Of a stretch of 64,000 bases of DNA, positions 48,501 to 60,598 are shown one piece after another. Where the stretch lies: NCBI GenBank assembly GCA_026075535.2, contig AP026541.1:7316001-7380000 (forward strand). Direction: 5' to 3'. Under the pieces are notes generated by a model. The model was not told the DNA's origin, made no database searches, and was given only the letters and a program-made list of their open reading frames with translations. The number at the start of each line of letters is the position of its first letter. Positions within the stretch are counted from its first letter, which is position 1. A program made the translations under genes and the position numbers. This DNA comes from Tricholoma matsutake (lineage: Eukaryota; Basidiomycota; Agaricomycetes; Agaricales; Tricholomataceae).

Positions 48501-49239
48501 AGTTCCTCTCACTAGTAGAGTTCACAATAAACTCTACCATAAACAGGGCAATGGGGATGGCCCTGTTCGAGATCAACTATGGGTTCTTGCCTTGGATGTT
48601 GCAAGAACTTCCTTCAATGGAACACATTCTGCCAGGGGTGTGCACTTTTGCTATGAATGCATTGTGAAACATGGCAGTGGCCCATGACAGCATCATTGCT
48701 GAAAGAGTATTTCAGAGACACTATGCTAATAAACATTGGTGCAAAGAGCCCAATGTCAGACAAGGTGACCTGGTCTACTTGTCTACCAAAAATCTTGTGT
48801 TGCCCAAGGGCCGTGCAAGTAAGCTAAATTTGTAGGACCTTACAAGGTCCTACAGGCATATCCTGAAACTTCCAACTATGAGTTGGACCTTCCTAACAAA
48901 CTGAAACACTGGCGTTTGCACCAGTGTTTCCATGTGAGCCTGTTAAGGCCTCACCACCCTAATGACGACACCTTGTTTCCCAACAGGCGTGGTCTGGATG
49001 CATATGACTTCAGTGCACCTGATGACACCAAATGGAACGTTGAAGAAATTATGGCCCATAAATGGTGTGGCCATACTATCCAATTTGAAGTCAAGTGGAG
49101 TCTGGGCGACACCACTTGGGAACCATTGGCAAACTGTAATGATCTTACAGTCTTGGATGCATATCTGATGCTTATGGGTGCCAGAGACTGGCATGAACTG
49201 CCAAAACGTGCAGCGGGTACTGCACATCAACATCGTTAA
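45584..49239 (+). pseudogene. Pol of element G: RT, RNase H, integrase, chromodomain
   Basis: The RT (45690-46940) keeps V-Y-L-D-D-I-F-M-F. RNase H spans 46947-47290. The integrase is spread over 47619-48760, with R-R-W-Y-W-W-P, a C-E-T-C zinc half, and the core motifs G-M-D-F and N-(stop)-D-S-K-F. A chromodomain-like tail has V-E-E-I-M-A-H-K-W (48883-49239). One frame holds from 45690 to 47909, with TGA at 46437, 47286, 47514 and 47553 and TAG at 46938 and 47310. After that there are several frameshifts. It is more decayed than gag or ORF3 of the same element. Confidence 0.88.
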
Positions 49240-49434
49240 CAACTTGAGAATGTATAAGTCATGCCAGACATGTGACGTGTCCTGTGGTATTCAAACTCTG
49301 CCACTGTATAGCACAATGCATGGAGTTTCAATATTTTTCTTTCATCCTTCGCCTTGGTACACACCATGGCAAATATCCTGCCTGATAAAGACGACCCCAT
49401 GGGGGATGACAAATTCTGACATATAACTCACCAT

Positions 49435-51658
49435 GTGTGTGAGACTGACCATGGTCGGTCTCGAAGGGGGAAGGAGAAGGAGAGAGAGCTCAAGCCAACT
49501 GGCTCAAGCAACTACAACCATTGCTTGCCTAGCCCAGGCAAGATAGAAACTGCAATCCATGTCAGCAGACACACGGAAAGAGAAGACCAGCAATGGTGCG
49601 ATGGCGTGGGCACCAGCTCCACCACCACTGACACCTGGAGAATTGATGGTGAAGGAATCATCATTCACCGAGGCTCTTGCAAAACTTGCAAGAGCTATGC
49701 TTTACATGTGTACAACCATGATGAGGGATATTTCGATGCAAAAGACCATCGAGATAAGCATATTGCTTCGCGCATAAGGGCCAAAGCCAATTGTATTTAT
49801 GACAAATACAAGAAGGATATTGTGGCCCTCCAGGAGACCATCCATAACCTGGAGGATGAAAATAACCATCTTCTGGAGCAGCTCGAAGGACGTTCATCCA
49901 AATGAGCTTGTACTCATGAACCCTTGCCTTACCCTGAGAGAATTCAGGGTAACTTGTATGCAAATGTAGCCACTAGGCCTGCTCCACCTCCTGCACCCCG
50001 CCACATTGTCCCCGATGAGGATGTCGACATGAAAGAGGTATACCCACCTCTTCCCACTCTTCTCCCACTGAGGAATACCTCCTCGGTGCCCCATGTCCCC
50101 AGGACTGCCAACTGGATCCCGGCTAACAAGCCACGTGGTCACGTCCCGGCCTCCATTCCTCAGAACGCTGAGGAATTCAATGAATGATCCCGGTTGGCTC
50201 ACATCAACAGGAACTACCCATTCTTTGAACAAATGCGTGAATACATGTGCTTTGTTAATGATACCACTCCAGGGGCTCATACGCCCCTGATGCTACATGC
50301 CCTTGCCAACTGGAGGCTACCCAATTGGCTCCCGGTTGAGAAGCAGTCGGTGCAAGGATTACACTGACTTAATGACCCTCACTGCCTGGAGCAGCCATCA
50401 CTTCAGGACTCCCCTGAAAGTTGGGTGCAGTTCATGCACCGACACCTGTACCAGTGGCAATATCACCCTGGTACCATGATGGACAAGCAAAAAGTGTCGC
50501 TTCCACATGTCAGGGGACAACTCCTGCTCCGGCAACAGATTCATTTGGGGCTGACCCTGAAGATGAAATTCCTTCTATGCCTTCAGATAGTGGAGGTACT
50601 CGTTATGCTGGGACTTTACCGACAGACTAGAGAGCGTGAGTGCATCTCACTATCCCCCGTGCGCCGCCGGCTATCCATGCCGATTGTTTCAGAAAATGTC
50701 ACCCTTGAGGGTGTTGTTAGACACCTCGCATCAATGGGCATCTTGGACGAGGAGGTCCAAGAAGGTTCTCACTATGCCATTGGCTGGCTCACAGCAATGG
50801 TGACTGCCCACTCTTCTCAAATGGAAGAGTCTTCTGCTGCCGCAGACATTCTGAGGCATCTGCGGCAAAACCCCAACTCTCGTTCAGAGGATGCCCCTCT
50901 GATGTCTGAACCCTGGTGGTGGGTTGCTGGGCCTCATGACGTGGCTCTCCATGAGCCACAAAGGAAAAGAAGACAAGACCCCACCATTCCCACCCAGGGT
51001 GGAGCTCCTCATTCAGGGTGGTTCCGCCCTGAATCCATAACTTCTACTGTACTGTTCTCTGGATTTTCCAGTGGACTTCTGGCATCTATGCATGCATGCG
51101 TGCACCTCTTGCATGGACAACCCTAACCAGGGTTGGTTTGGAGAAGTCCCCCTCATTGTGAAAGCGACCCAAGGCCAAAAGAGGGCCTTGAAGAGGGAAA
51201 GGCATATCACTGCCAGGATACCTCCTAATGGGCACAAGAGACCCTTTAGCGCTACTGTCAAGGTTGCACCCTCCAAGCAGCAAAAAGTCAGAGACCCTGA
51301 CTACGACAGTGACAGCATGGATTCTGCCCTCACAACCAATGGTGACACTACCACCATCGAGAAAACCCAATTCAGAGCTGTTCCTCTTCAGGAGGAGCTT
51401 ACTGACCATTCCACCCTGGGGAACTCCCCAGAAATATCCACCATACCTGTCCCAACATTACCATCCAACGTTGAGACCTCTTTACTACCACCCATACCCA
51501 ATTACAAGTGCGAAGTCTCCCTTCCTCCCACTCTGGAGGATATCGGAATTATGTTGGTTGACCCCAACCCCCCCGAATCATCATTGAACATCAACAATAC
51601 TCATTTATCATCATTGCACCTCAATGATACTCACAGCCCCGATGGCCCCATATTCTAA
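49435..51658 (+). pseudogene. ORF3 of element G, long sense accessory gene
   Basis: One frame runs from ATG 49435 to TAA 51124 with only three interruptions, all TGA (49903, 50185, 50365). A frame change near 51100 probably links it to the open stretch ending at 51658. The N-terminal part has C-K-T-C and a leucine-zipper-like helix (I-H-N-L-E-D-E-N-N-H-L-L-E-Q-L). The middle has a Pro-rich linker and the block N-R-N-Y-P-F-F-E-Q-M-R-E-Y-M. The C-terminal part is Lys/Arg-rich, then acidic. No membrane segment suggests an env protein. I do not recognise the family. Confidence 0.6.
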
Positions 51659-51800
51659 GGTCGTCTTGTTTTATTATTAAACAAAAATTGCCCTATTGTC
51701 ATGCCCCAACGAAACCCATCCACATGATGAGTCTTCCTTCAAGGTTGTCTTCTACACAAAACATTATGCTTCTCCCCTGGACAAAGCCTAAGGGGGAGGG

Positions 51801-51995
51801 TGTAGTGACCCAGGGCTTGACCCCATTGTTTATATGTATTATAATTACTTGACATTGGCCTGACTGGTCCCTATATAGGGACCAGTCTTCTATCTTACAT
51901 AATAATCTTTTATTACCAATACTTACACAAACTATATACATTATTCATGTTCCATTGTGTGTGATAGCTAAGAGATCACCCCACGACTCACTACA
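51801..51995 (+). repeat. 3' LTR of element G
   Basis: Begins TGTAGTGACC after the purine tract AAGGGGGAGGG and ends TCACTACA. The TATA-centred palindrome is at 51862-51887. The 5' copy lacks about 10 bp near its start. Confidence 0.93.
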
Positions 51996-52560
51996 CTTCC
52001 CGAGTGGAGATGGGTACATCGAAAGAACCATGAATACTGTAAACGACGCTTGCAAACATATCAAACTGCCTGCTCTCGCTGTACCTCGCAAGGAGCAGAT
52101 GGCCAATGTCAGTGCAGTGAATGTCAGTACTGTCCTGCCTCAACCAAACAGCACACCACCTGCCCTTCCCATGGCAGCAGTCTTAGAAATGTCTACTTAT
52201 CCTATCGCTTCCATGTATGCACCAAACGAAAGCTTGATCTTGAGTGGTGGAGATAGTGACTTGTTTTGTGATTCAAACAATTTGGTGAGCTCTCAAGTTC
52301 CTTTCCTCAGTCCACACCTCATGTGGGAGTGTGCCATGGATAGTCACGATGTTTCTGTGCTTTCTTCCCTGTCATTCCACCTCAAACCCCATTTCTGTCC
52401 ATTATCCCTTCCTTTTATGGACCTTCCATTCTCTATCCTTTGGAGTTAGACGACCTCAACGGAACCCTGCATTGATGATGCTCAACCCGGAAACCCAAAC
52501 AAAACCCACAAAAAGGCTTCGGATGGTATAACACAAGTCAGAGGAAGGATGCGAGGCCCT
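51996..52560 (+). pseudogene. Gag end and protease start of element H
   Basis: The frame resumes directly after the CTTCC duplication and completes the zinc-knuckle region (H-A-C-D-F then P-S-G-D-G-Y). It continues to P-H-L-M-W-E-C-A-M-D-S, which corresponds to L-W-W-D-C-C-I-D-A before the protease of D. A frameshift near 52400 is followed by L-D-D-L-N-G-T-L-H and a stop. The remainder of H is missing. Confidence 0.75.
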
Positions 52561-53815
52561 CTAGATGTCACCTGTCAGACTGACCATCAAATAGTCATAA
52601 AACAACTGCTTGTCGAAGCAGTTCAAAGCTAAAAGAATGATTTTCGAGGAGTTGCAATGATTTTCGAGGTGTTGCGATATTTTTCAAGGTTTTTTCAAAG
52701 AAGTTTCGAGGAATTTCGAGTGCACAAATATGTTCAGATGCAAGATTGGGGGACTAGATGAGTAGTAGAAGCAAAGCAAAGGCAAATTGAGGGAAACGAG
52801 AGCAAAAATAGCATAATGCAAGGAATTTCAAGGAATTTCAAGGAAGTTTAGCATAAAACACCAAACTTTGGACTGAATAAGACTAAACTGAACTCTCAAA
52901 TCACTGTGATCTGGGAGGAAGACGACGACTTTCTTGTTTTTCTTTGTATCTAGTACATCTTTTTATATAAAATAAGGAGACTACCTAAAAAGGCTAGAGA
53001 ACATGAGGCAAACATGTGGAAAACTTGAGGCAAAGGACAATGGAAGTATATCAGAACAATAAAGCGAGACTAGAAAGGGTGAATATAACACATGATGAAG
53101 AAATAATAAGAAAGAATAGCTAAAAGCAGACTGTCCTTGTTATAAATTGAATAAAACATTGGAAACTGCTTTGAGCGGATTGTATGCATGCACATGCGGT
53201 CAAAATGTGTTCGATATACTCGAGATAGTGTCCCATGTGTCCAGCATGCATCCAAAGATCATTTGAATAGGAAATACTGTGTCCAAAGATGTTTTTCGAG
53301 GTTCGAGGTTTTTCGAAGATTTTTGAAGTTTCTTTGGACTTTGTTCATGGCCTGAAATTGGTGCGATATTGTTCGACAATGGTAGGGGATATGTCTGGCA
53401 TGTGTGCAATGACCATTTGGATAGTGATATAGTGTCCGATGTCGATTTTTGATGTTTGATGATTTTTGAAGTCAGTCAAGGAAATATCGGACTTGTTTGA
53501 AGGCCGATATCGCTGCGATATTGCTCGAAACTGGTTTGGAACCCATCAACGATGTTCCAAGTGTATATCCTGAGCTGTACAAAGGTCGGGGGAATTGTAT
53601 TATGGCGGCTGAAGGCATACAAACAATTTCAAGGTGTTGCAAAGAATTTTGAAGCATTCTCGTGACTTTGTAGAGGTTTGTAGAGCTTCGGAGGGGTTTG
53701 TATGGGTTTGTAGAGCTTCGACAATGATTGTAGATGTGTTTTCCAAGCTTGAATGACAAGGTGGACCTATCAGCATATACTCTGATTTCCCTACTGCAAC
53801 GTGATACAACTTACA
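52561..53815. repeat. Non-coding interval with TTTTCGAGG-type repeats
   Basis: Imperfect repeats of TTTTCGAGGA/GTTGC cluster at 52640-52730 and 53290-53350, with the related phrase TTTTTGAAG at 53320 and 53470. No coding frame is supported. It could be a decayed repeat family. Confidence 0.5.
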
Positions 53816-55260
53816 TCACCCTGCGAGCAGGTGCTTGCAGTGGTGGGATGTTGCTAATAGAAAGACAAAAAGAAAGAAAGAAAAAAGACTGAATAACAAA
53901 AGAGAGCAGGGAAAAAAAGAAAAAAAAGAAAGGAAACACCCCACGGCCTCACATTTGTAGTGTGAGTGGGGTGTTGTACATTGCTCCCCAGTACTCATTG
54001 TCGGCCTCATCATTTGTTGCATCCCCCATTCACATCGTCCCTGTGTTGTCATTTGTCGTTGTCCCCATGTTGTTGTTTGTTGCCACCCTCCACATTTTTG
54101 TCATCATCGTCATCATCTTCTCCCTGCCATCTGTCAGCCCATCCCTCTTCATCAGCACCCATTGTGGTCCAGAAACAGGACCCATTGCCACCCTGTGAGC
54201 AGAGGCTTGCAGCAGCAGCATAGGGCAGGGGGTATTGGCTATTGTCATTGTTATCAAACCTAAGAAAGAAATCAAACTGGTTAGTAAAAAAAAGAAATCA
54301 ATGATGAGGAACATACCTGGGGCCCAAACAATGCTAGTTGTCGTTTGGGCACTTTGCATTCATTTGTTTATGATGGCACAGTTCTGAGCTAAGCGGCGTG
54401 GGCACCATTGGAGGGATAGGGCATGGGCAGCATCATTCCCATTGGCATTGCTCTTGCTGGCATCACTCTTGCTGGCGTTGTCCTGGTTGGTGATGTGACG
54501 TGGTGGGGGCCGTGGCTAGAAACACAACCCATTGCCACCCTGTGAGCAGAGGCTCACAGCAGTGGCATAGGGTGAGGTGGAAGCATTGGGTGCAGTCGTT
54601 GTGGTCCAGAAATGGGCTTGGGTTGGTGGGGTGGGTGATTTCATTATGAAACTAACAAGTACCTAAAAGAAAAGGCTTTTAGTTAGTTAGTTAGGGGGAG
54701 GAAGAAATTAACTATTAAAAAAACGTACCCTAGGGCCCAAATGACACTCATTCATTGTTTGGGCCACCTAACTTGTGTTTGTTTGGTTGTGGGTTGTTTT
54801 TGTGGATGTGGCATTGTTGATGTTGCTATTGTAGTCATGGGAAATCATCTGGGAAGTGGTGCCACTTTCATTTCTGGGAGCACAAACGTGACCACATGGT
54901 CTGTGCACAGCCACAGGGTATATAAGCACCCATGAAATGGCTACTTTTTCCCCAGGCTTGTCCCATTGCACGTAATTATTGTATCAATAGTAATAATTAG
55001 TACTTTTATTAGTACTTTTTTCTTACTATCAGTGTAACTATAAGTACATATGTAGGATATATTATATACTATAAGAGACCGGTTACAACTGATTGTAACC
55101 AGTTCTCTAACGGTTTTCAAATATTTTCAAAGTAAGGCAACTGGCAACCCAACCGACCATGAAAGTGGGCAACCGCAACTGATGGTCTGGTTGCATTTGG
55201 TTGCATTTGGTTGGGTTTCAGTCATTTTTTCGGTCCACCCAACCGGACCTTTAAACACTA
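53816..55260 (-). mobile_element. P3: palindrome-intron element with TTCAAACACTA-type end
   Basis: The right end reads CGGACCTTTAAACACTA, the same terminal repeat as P4. The left terminal repeat is missing. On the minus strand there is a TATATA box near 54920 and introns at 54728-54663 (GTACGT, CTAACTAAC, TTTTAG) and 54316-54260 (GTATGT..TTCTTAG), each donor next to a palindrome (54733-54765, 54321-54350). A GC hairpin beside an A-rich run lies at the left (53880-53975). It interrupts a copia fragment on its right. Confidence 0.65.
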
Positions 55261-56981
55261 ACTATCACAAATCTGACACTGGGATTGTTATTGTAGCCAT
55301 TCACATCGACAATTTTCTCTCCATTGCAGACTTGCAGGCTGAGAGTGAATGCTTCAAAGGTCAGATGCGAGAGGTATGGACTATTTCTGAACTGGGTACT
55401 GCACGTTTCATCATTGGAATCGCCGTCACCTGGGACAGATCTACGCATACAGTTACCCTTTCACAAATGGCTCTTATTGACAAAATCATTGAACAGTTTG
55501 GTCAGAAAGATGCCCACCCAGTATTGGCCCCTCTACAGAATGGGTCCAAGCTCTGCCATCCTGACAGACAGTCCATAACCCCCAATGATCAATTACAACT
55601 CAGTAAACTTCCATATTGATCACTTGTCAGCTGCTTACTATATTTGTGTCAAGAACCGTTCCTCACCTGATCGGAACCCGCATCCGTCCGACCCTTTCCT
55701 GCACGTCAAACCTGATTTTTGTCTATGCCTCCCAATTTCATTCCTGGCCGCCTTGCACTGCCCACACTGCTGTGCACCAGGCCGCCTTGTACAGCATCCA
55801 TGGCTGCCTTCCCAAGGCTGCCATCTCTATTGCAAATTCGACTATGGATTCCTGTGCAGCTCCTGCTAGATAATTTATCTACGCAGTTGAGACACTGCCG
55901 CAGTCTTCGTTCCTGTTCCACATTATTCTGGACTACAGTATTTAAGCTTAGTTAGTTTCGCCTTGTATTCCTCAGTTCATATATCAACATAGACTCGACT
56001 TTAACTTGTCAATCTAAATCTCATTCTACCCCTACCTCTGTCCTCTAAGAGTCTGAACTCCATTCGACTTGACCTCTAGTCTCCCTCTGAAGTTCTAGTC
56101 TCATCTGAACTTAACCCAAGTCCTTTCATACTCCTTCCCGCATTTACCCACTACTTTTCTGCTTCCATCTCTAAACCTTTGTCTTGAAATTAGGACACCA
56201 GATGAGGTGAAGGGCGCAGCTTCTTATAAGCTGAAGCCAAGTCCTTCCTGTTTCCCCTCCTGCAGAATCTGCATTGACCCGACAACTCCTGCTATTATCA
56301 CCTGTGGTGTCCGATCGGATTCTGATGTGCACTCTAGGATCAGTTCTTAACAATTTGGCCATATCTACCCATCCCGATATTGCCTATGCAGTCCAACAAT
56401 TATCCCAATATCTTGACTGCTACTCCTTCAATCACTGGGCGACTGCTATCAGATTAGTATGTTACCTGAAGGGGACAAGAGACCTCAAACTTTATCTTGG
56501 GGGAGACAACCCTCTCACCCTCCATGCATTCAGTGATTCTGACTGGGCTAATTGTCTTGACACGCATTGCAGTGTTGGGGGATACATGTGTTCTCTTGGC
56601 TCAGGTGCTATCTCCTGGACTGCCCACAAACAGAAGGTAGTTGCCACATCCTCGTGTGAGGCAGAGTACATTGCAGCCTTTGAAACTGCCAAGGAATGTG
56701 TGTGGTTATGCACATTGCTTACCTCTATCAATTACCAACAATTATCACCAACGACTATCTATTGTGACAACTCTGCCACCAAGACCTTGTCCGAAGACCC
56801 CCTTCCTCACTGCTGTGTTAAACATGTCGACATTAAATATCACTTCCTTTGTGAGCACATCCAGTCCAATGACCTACACCTTACATATGTCAATACCCAG
56901 GAAAATATTGCTGACATGTTCACTAAACCCCTTGATGTCAAACAATTTACTTACTTACGGGGTTCCCTGGGCCTACGATAA
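55261..56981 (+). pseudogene. Copia pol fragment: RT end and RNase H
   Basis: The RT begins at the P3 junction with the motif A-I-H-I-D-N-F-L, in which Asn replaces the second catalytic Asp. It continues over an F-type solo LTR (55647-56352). After that come T-H-P-D-I-A-Y-A-V-Q-Q-L-S-Q-Y-L and an RNase H domain to T-K-P-L (near 56930), ending at 56981. A TGA at about 55617 stands where Arg is usual (P-Y-(stop)-S-L-V). The RNase H part is intact. Confidence 0.88.
55647..56352 (+). repeat. Solo LTR of the F family
   Basis: It matches 44887-45583 along its length and is flanked by ATTTG at 55642-55646 and 56353-56357. Removing it rejoins the copia frame across L-L-Y-L-A-I-S-T-H. It arose by LTR-LTR recombination after an F insertion. 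Confidence 0.92.
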
Positions 56982-57021
56982 CATAATTCCATGCAAGGAG
57001 GAGTACCATGGTGAGGAGGAG

Positions 57022-57300
57022 TGTTGAGAGACACACTGTGGAACGACGCATCACTTTTTGATGTGTGTGGTATTTTTAGCACAACCCTTTGATGCATATG
57101 AACAAACACCCCATTTCCCTTTCTTATTCCCTCTTTGTCTCACAGAACATATATATATAGCTAGATACATTACCTGCCACCTCAGTCACTTATACAAGGA
57201 CTGAGGTGAGTATTATCTTAGAGTGTCACTTCACCAGAGTTACTTACCGTACCTTAGTTTAGCCTTGTCTATTCTAGGATTAAATTTCTACAGAAACCTG
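57022..57300 (+). repeat. Copia 3' LTR, start only
   Basis: After the copia stop, a purine run GGTGAGGAGGAG precedes TGTTGAGAGACACAC, a typical copia 3' LTR start. A TATATATA stretch is near 57150. Its right boundary cannot be set because no second copy is present; 57300 is an estimate. Confidence 0.6.
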
Positions 57301-58217
57301 ACTTCCTGCCCTGTCTACCGCAAAGCCCCATGCAAAGTTCCATTAGGCTCAGTTGTTTCAGTAGGATACACACTCTCTATATATGGAGGTAACAGTGGAC
57401 CTGTTCTCTCATCAAATCTGTAGTTTATTATACTGCTTGCCAGTCCATAGATAGTTTGCTCACTTTTTGGCCCACTGTTGAATAACTTCTGGCAGCTATG
57501 TAATTCCATTGTGTACCATTACACTCTTGACCTGTTGAATGGAAACAGGATTTCTGTGATCTTCTCTCTGTGACAACCAGTAACACCACAGCTTGAAAAC
57601 CACAGAAATGACAATAGTCTGGTACCCTCAAACAGCAACACATCCCACTGAGCATGGAGCACAAAGCTCACAAACAAAAGCTGAACCTTTCTGACACTTC
57701 AACTCCAGACAAGCAAAGCACAGGCAGAAAGTTTTCACCTCAGATTTCCTGAAGCATGTGGAGAAGTATCCTCAATGTGTCAAACATTTTCAATGCTTCT
57801 CACATGGGATTGGCATTTGATGCAATGTGGATTTCAATGTTAGGTGTTGTTTATAAAGGCCAAAGTCTGTCAACCCTTAGCAGGAGAGGGAAGGCAAGGA
57901 AGATGGGATAAGAGGGTGTAAGTCTGGTGCCCTCACAGACTTACTACCACACAACATGCAAAACAGCCATACACACCAACACCCATAATGTGCACACAAA
58001 ACAGCTGTATATACCAAAAACACTCCAATGTGCACACACATCAATATCTGCATCAAAGAACTGCTAAATATAGAATCAGACCATGAAACAATGCCCAATA
58101 TGCATTGATATCACATTCCCATCAATTCCACATCAATCCATGCCCACTAAACATTTCCATCAAATTCCCATCAAAAATCCCATCAAATTCCCATCAATGT
58201 CATCAATCCCTGAGGAT
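57301..58217. other. No gene recognised
   Basis: Sequence without a convincing frame. Near 58150-58200 the phrase CCCATCAAAT is repeated. It includes the left target duplication of P4 at 58210-58217. Confidence 0.5.
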
Positions 58218-59760
58218 TAGTGTTTGAAGGTCCAGTTCGGTTTGGTTGCTCCCAAAAAACCGGTTTCAACCAGTTTTACTACCATTTTTTACTGTCTAAT
58301 TAAATTATATTATATACTTAATAAAACTAATTGTGCTTGCAGTGGTGGGATGTTGCTAATAGAAAGAAAAAAAGAAAAAAAAGACCAAATAACAAAAGAA
58401 AGAGAAAAAAAGAAAAGAAACACCCCACAGTCTCATGTTTGTAGTGAGAGTGGGGCGTCGTATGTTGTTCCCTGGTACTCATTGTTGTCGGCCTCATCAT
58501 TCTTTGTATCCCCCATTCGCCTCATCCTTGTGTTGTCATTTGTCGTCCCCGCATTGTTGTTAGTCATCCCCATGCTGTTGTTAGTCGTCCCCACACTGTT
58601 GTTTGTCGTCATCCCCACATTGTTTTTTGTCGTCGTTCCCCCGTTGTTGTTCATCGTCCCCTCCCTCCCTGTTGTTTATTGCCACCCTCCCCATTTTCAT
58701 CGTTGTCTTGTCGGCCTGTCCCTCGTCATCAGCACCTCCATTGCCCCCTACAAGCAGTGGCTCACAGGTGGGGTGGTGGTGCTGTGTGATGTGGCACCCA
58801 TCATGGTCCAGGAATGGGACCCATTGCCACCCTGTGAGCAGAGATGCTTGCAGCGGCAGCATGGGACAGGTGGCTCACAGGGGCAATGTAGGGGTGTCGT
58901 TGTTGTCAAGCCTGAGGAAGAAATCAAGATGGTTGGTAAAAAAAAGAAATCAGTGATAATGAACATACCTGCGGCCCAAACAATGCTAGTCGTCGTTTGG
59001 GCACTTTGTGTTCATTCATCTGTGGGGGCGAGGTTCCAAGCTAGGCAGTATGCAATGGAGGTGGGGAACAGAGAGGGCAGGTTGTCACCCCTGTTGGTGT
59101 TGGTGGCATTGTTCCCATTGGCACCGTTCACATTGTGTCATTAAGAAAAGAACAGAATCTAAAAGAAAGTAAAAAACAATCAGTAGAAGTGATCAATAAA
59201 AAAAACATACTCTGCCCAAATGACGGACTGGCATTGTTTGGGCTGCCTGCGTTGTGTTTGTTCATTTGCGTGGTCATTGGTGCGGACAGAGTGGTGATGC
59301 GGCCATTGTTGATGTTGTCATTGTGGTCATGGGAAGTTGTCAGGCAACAGGGAAGTAGTGCCACTTTTGTTTTTTGGGAGCACAAATGTGACCACATGGT
59401 CTGTGCACTGCCACAGGGTATATAAACACCCACCAAATGTCTACTTCCATCGTAGACTCATCCCACTTTGTTAACAATTAGTTATAATTAGTATTATATT
59501 AGTATTATATTAGTTCTTTTTATCTATATTTATGTAGCTCTAACTGTATATACAGTACATATTATATAAGTGAGAAGACTGGTCACAACCGATTGCGACC
59601 AGTCTTTGATTGGGTTTTGAATATTTTCAATGTGAGGCAACCTGCAACTGGACCAACTCCCAACCAAAGCAACTGCAACCAATGGTCCGGTTGCCTTCAG
59701 TTGGGTTTGGTTGGGTTTTGGTCTTTTTTCCAGTTTATGCAACTGGACCTTCAAACACTA
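58218..59760 (-). mobile_element. P4: complete hAT-like palindrome-intron element
   Basis: Terminal inverted repeats are TAGTGTTTGAAGGTCCAGTT and its complement. Flanks are CTGAGGAT (58210-58217) and CCGAGGAT (59761-59768), an 8-bp duplication with one CG/TG difference. On the minus strand are a TATATA box near 59420 and introns at 59210-59159 (GTATGT..TTTTAG) and 58968-58912 (GTATGT..CCTCAG), each next to a palindrome (59214-59243, 58973-59002). Toward the 3' end is a GC hairpin next to another likely intron ending CTATTAG. It has no transposase. Confidence 0.78.
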
Positions 59761-59768
59761 CCGAGGAT

Positions 59769-60479
59769 GACATGTTCTCATCATTCCCGAGTCTTGATGC
59801 GGCCTTTTTCTTGATATGTACAAGGTGGAAAGCTATATTTAGAATACTATAGGTAATAGACTGTTTTCCCCTTGCCCCATCCCTTACTCTCTGCAACAAA
59901 GGTATAGTTAATTATTCCTCCTGCTGTACAGTATTAACGTCCCTTACTCTCTGCAACAAAGATAACCTATTCCTGTCTGTCTGTCTGATTACTGAGTGAG
60001 GTTCCCTAACCAGGCAACCTTTCACTTTTTTTTGACATCAATACTCTTCTGCTTGATGACCACTCCACTCTGTCTCGGCTACCTTCAACCCCTACTCCCC
60101 TCATTACAAGGAGAGAGAGGAGAAGACTGATTCAGTTGAGTCTACCTGCCAAACTACAAGTTCTGACTGCTACCCATCAAGATTGAGGATCAAATACTGC
60201 GAACCCTCTACCCTCCTCACTGTCACCATCACCATCACTGTCACCATCACCATCTACCAACTCCACTAATTCTACCAATTTCATTTCCATTACATCTGCC
60301 ACCATTTCCTTGAAACATACTGTATATTGACAATCACATCTCGACATGTCTACTCAAACCTTTGCTGAGGTGAGAAGCTATGAACATGGGATCTCATCAT
60401 ACCCCCACCAAATGCCAACATTATTCCATCAATGTACACCCTCTGCCAAAAATGTGATGAACTTGGTCAAATTATCCAT
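59769..60479. other. No gene recognised; short duplication
   Basis: TCCCTTACTCTCTGCAACAAAG occurs twice (about 59880 and 59940). CACCATCACTGTCACCATC repeats lie at 60220-60250. No gene is supported before the copia remnant. Confidence 0.5.
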
Positions 60480-60598
60480 CACAATGCTCGAGTTGTTGCA
60501 AAGGGCTACAAACAACATTTTGGAGTCGATTACACCAAAACATATACTCCTACTGTCCGCCCAGCCACACTCCACATCCTTCTCTCTCTTGGAGATGG
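60480..60598 (+). pseudogene. Copia RT N-terminal remnant
   Basis: A short frame reads A-R-V-V-A-K-G-Y-K-Q-H-F-G-V-D-Y and then T-Y-T-P-T-V-R-P-A-T-L, the conserved entry of copia RTs. It ends where P5 begins. Confidence 0.75.

Noticed and set aside
57877..58098. Cys-rich minus-strand ORF of 73 codons
   Set aside because: Isolated, in unassigned non-coding sequence, with no homologue in the window and no splice or promoter context.
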